Below are positions 49,572 to 51,035 of a DNA stretch of 51,035 nucleotides, one piece after another; the stretch's first letter is position 1; every line of letters begins with the position of its first letter. The stretch is from Bacillota bacterium. GTDB lineage: Bacteria > Bacillota > Clostridia > Lachnospirales > Bianqueaceae. Under the pieces are notes generated by a model, which was given only the letters and a program-made list of their open reading frames with translations, was not told the DNA's origin and ran no database searches. A program made the translations under genes and the position numbers. The stretch spans positions 1 through 51,035 of the forward strand of contig JAFRZE010000041.1 of the NCBI GenBank assembly GCA_017442735.1, given 5' to 3'.

Positions 49572-50798
49572 TTACAGCAGATTCACCGGAATCAAGCTAT
49601 TCATTTCATCGATCGGAAACGGTTTTTCAGCCATACAGATGATACCTCCTGCTCCTATATCCTTTCCGCTTTTCCCAAGTAAAGAAAATGTCTTAATAAC
49701 CTTTTTGTCCGGTGATGCTGCTCTTTTGATTTCAAATGGATGCAGTTGTCCGTCCATTTCCACGATCAAATCTATCTCTTTTTGATTTGTATCCCTGTAG
49801 AAATTTAAATTTACTTTCTTCTCTCCGTAATATGCATTACGCAGCATCTCCGATACAACATAGTTCTCAAGAAAATGCCCGGATGCCGCTCCGTTCATCA
49901 GTACATCACGGCTGGTCCAGGAAGACAGGAACGCACAAAGCCCAGTATCACAGAAATACAGTTTTGGTGTTTTAATCATTCGTTTCAGTTCGTTGTTGAA
50001 GTATGGTTCCAGTAAAAAGACGATCCCCATACTTTGAAGAATCCTGACCCATTCTTTTGCCGTAGCACCAGAAACACCCGCAGCGCTTCCCAGATCATTA
50101 TAGTTGATCAACTCTCCGGTAAAAGCAGCGCAAGCCCGGAGAAGCTTGCGGAACCTTTCCGTATCCTGAATACCATTGTCGTCAACTGCATCCCTCATAA
50201 GATAGGTATCAATATAGGAATTCCAGTATTCTCGACGAAGCTCAGCGTCCATCGATATCATATCCGGCATGCCGCCTTCCCAGATACGGGTATAAACATC
50301 CTGAATATTGTTTTCAGGGTTGTTTTGACTTCTTAAGAGAAGTGAAGATAAGGTATAGTCTTCGGGTGTATCATCCGATCTTCCGGCAAGTTCTTTTGCT
50401 GACAGACTAAACAGTTTTAGAATACCGATCCGGCCTGCCAGAGAATCCCCGGCCTGTTTCATCAGTTTTTTACTTTGTGAACCGGTCAGCCAGAACCTGC
50501 CTCGTTCATCGCTTTTATCGCAGAGAATCTTGATTTGTTCAAATAATGCTGGCGCTTTTTGTACTTCATCAATAAGGATCGGCGGCTGATACATCTGAAA
50601 GAAAAGTTTAGGATCACTTTCTGCCAAGTCCCTGATATCTGCATCATCCAGGGAAACATAGGTGCGACCGGAATCCTGTGCCAAATATTGCAGCATAGTA
50701 GACTTACCGACCTGTCTTGCTCCGGTTACCATGACTACTTTGAAAGCACTGCTCATTTTGAGAAACTTTCTTTCCAGCGAACGATGGATATATGACAT
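49572..50798 (-). CDS. ATP-binding protein, AAA/DUF4143 type
   Basis: 408 residues. Walker A GARQVGKST (residues ~26-34), Walker B PPILIDEVQKAP, sensor LTGSQ. The C-terminal DUF4143 part shows LYFCDTGLCAFL and a restriction-fold EIDLIVEMDGQLHPFEIKRA (D-x-n-E-I-K). These proteins are frequent in accessory DNA, function unknown. GAGGTG precedes the ATG at 50798; a GTG six bases upstream is possible. Has its own strong promoter and a possible operator. Different family from the ATPase at 41225, but the same ATPase-plus-nuclease-fold design. Confidence 0.82.
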   Translation of the reverse strand: MSYIHRSLERKFLKMSSAFKVVMVTGARQVGKSTMLQYLAQDSGRTYVSLDDADIRDLAESDPKLFFQMYQPPILIDEVQKAPALFEQIKILCDKSDERGRFWLTGSQSKKLMKQAGDSLAGRIGILKLFSLSAKELAGRSDDTPEDYTLSSLLLRSQNNPENNIQDVYTRIWEGGMPDMISMDAELRREYWNSYIDTYLMRDAVDDNGIQDTERFRKLLRACAAFTGELINYNDLGSAAGVSGATAKEWVRILQSMGIVFLLEPYFNNELKRMIKTPKLYFCDTGLCAFLSSWTSRDVLMNGAASGHFLENYVVSEMLRNAYYGEKKVNLNFYRDTNQKEIDLIVEMDGQLHPFEIKRAASPDKKVIKTFSLLGKSGKDIGAGGIICMAEKPFPIDEMNSLIPVNLL

Positions 50799-50824
50799 GC
50801 TCACACCTCATTTTCAGTTTATTT

Positions 50825-50866
50825 CGAAGTCCACTTCATATTAAACTTATTTTCGTCGTCTGTCAA
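50825..50866 (-). promoter_or_regulatory. Promoter and palindromic operator of the DUF4143 ATPase
   Basis: On the minus strand TTGACA (50861-50866), 17 bases, TAATAT (50838-50843). Directly after the -10 lies the perfect palindrome GAAGTCCACTTC (50825-50836), a likely repressor site over the transcription start. Confidence 0.65.
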
Positions 50867-50933
50867 GAGTTCACAAACGATCTACTTTTTTGATGTTACT
50901 GTTCAGAGGTCCGCCAAAGCTAGAAAATATAAG

Positions 50934-50980
50934 GGACGGAGAAATCGGCTTGTTGAAAATTCACAAACTTTACTCCGTCC
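50934..50980. repeat. Nested hairpin near the right edge
   Basis: GGACGGAG (50934-50941) pairs with CTCCGTCC (50973-50980); an inner near-palindrome TTGTTGAA/TTCACAA sits in the loop. Could be a terminator without T-run or the end of a small mobile element reaching past the window. The rest of 50867-51035 shows nothing else I can name. Confidence 0.4.
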
Positions 50981-51035
50981 AGTTGTATATTATTTTGTGA
51001 AGGAAGATTCTACTACATCATAAATGTTCTGTCCC

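Overview
The window looks like chromosome from a host-associated anaerobic Bacillota, most likely a Clostridia (Lachnospiraceae-like) relative. Support: strong AAGGAGG-type ribosome sites, sigma-A promoters with 17-base spacers, XRE regulators with membrane tails, an NPPTGD cell-wall anchor with Big_2-like domains, a split chromate-transporter pair, and glycoside hydrolases for plant or host sugars. GC is mid-range. I see no rRNA, tRNA, CRISPR array, transposase or phage structural gene. The taxonomic placement is inference.

Layout. 1-3.4 kb: a membrane-tailed XRE regulator, a clipped C_GCAxxG_C_C protein, a GNAT acetyltransferase, a DapA-family aldolase and a small membrane protein. 3.5-6.6 kb: an ABM-domain protein, a GH36 alpha-galactosidase, a decayed metallo-beta-lactamase-fold gene and an SGNH hydrolase. 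6.6-6.9 kb: a gene-free long imperfect palindrome built of ~40-base degenerate repeats. 6.9-13.1 kb: house-cleaning and small-molecule enzymes (HAM1-like NTPase, nitroreductase, XRE regulator, degenerate histidine phosphatase, peptidase E, alpha/beta hydrolase, tandem GNAT, serine hydrolase) ending in a tfoX remnant. 13.2-18.1 kb: a TldD/PmbA pair and a GH31 alpha-xylosidase. 18.2-24.2 kb: two secreted or anchored unknowns and HflK/HflC. 24.2-26.9 kb: RidA, a GrpB-nucleoside phosphorylase fusion and a charged unknown.

26.9-36.8 kb is the most coherent system. It is a divergent locus around one promoter/operator region (32637-32822). Leftward: FGGY kinase, DeoR regulator, MBL hydrolase, two paralogous NTF2/SnoaL-like proteins and a CoA-transferase. 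Rightward: UlaG-like lactonase, a cytoplasmic FG-GAP-like protein, a UlaE-like epimerase and an EamA transporter. It resembles the ascorbate (ula) pathway, but the window lacks UlaA/B/C/D/F and adds a kinase, a CoA-transferase and an unequal NTF2 pair. I read it as a candidate undescribed catabolic route for a sugar acid, lactone or related compound; the substrate is unknown.

36.9-39.8 kb: two-gene chromate transporter, HIT protein and a conserved unknown. 39.8-51.0 kb: accessory-looking region. It contains a chimeric gene with an AtuA-family start, a DUF234-type ATPase behind triple 15-base repeats, three small or acidic coiled-coil proteins, a large Big_2 surface protein, an HD protein, hairpin-rich DNA, an ADP-ribosylglycohydrolase and a DUF4143-type ATPase. 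An exact 20-base repeat at 41023 and 49140 brackets most of it.
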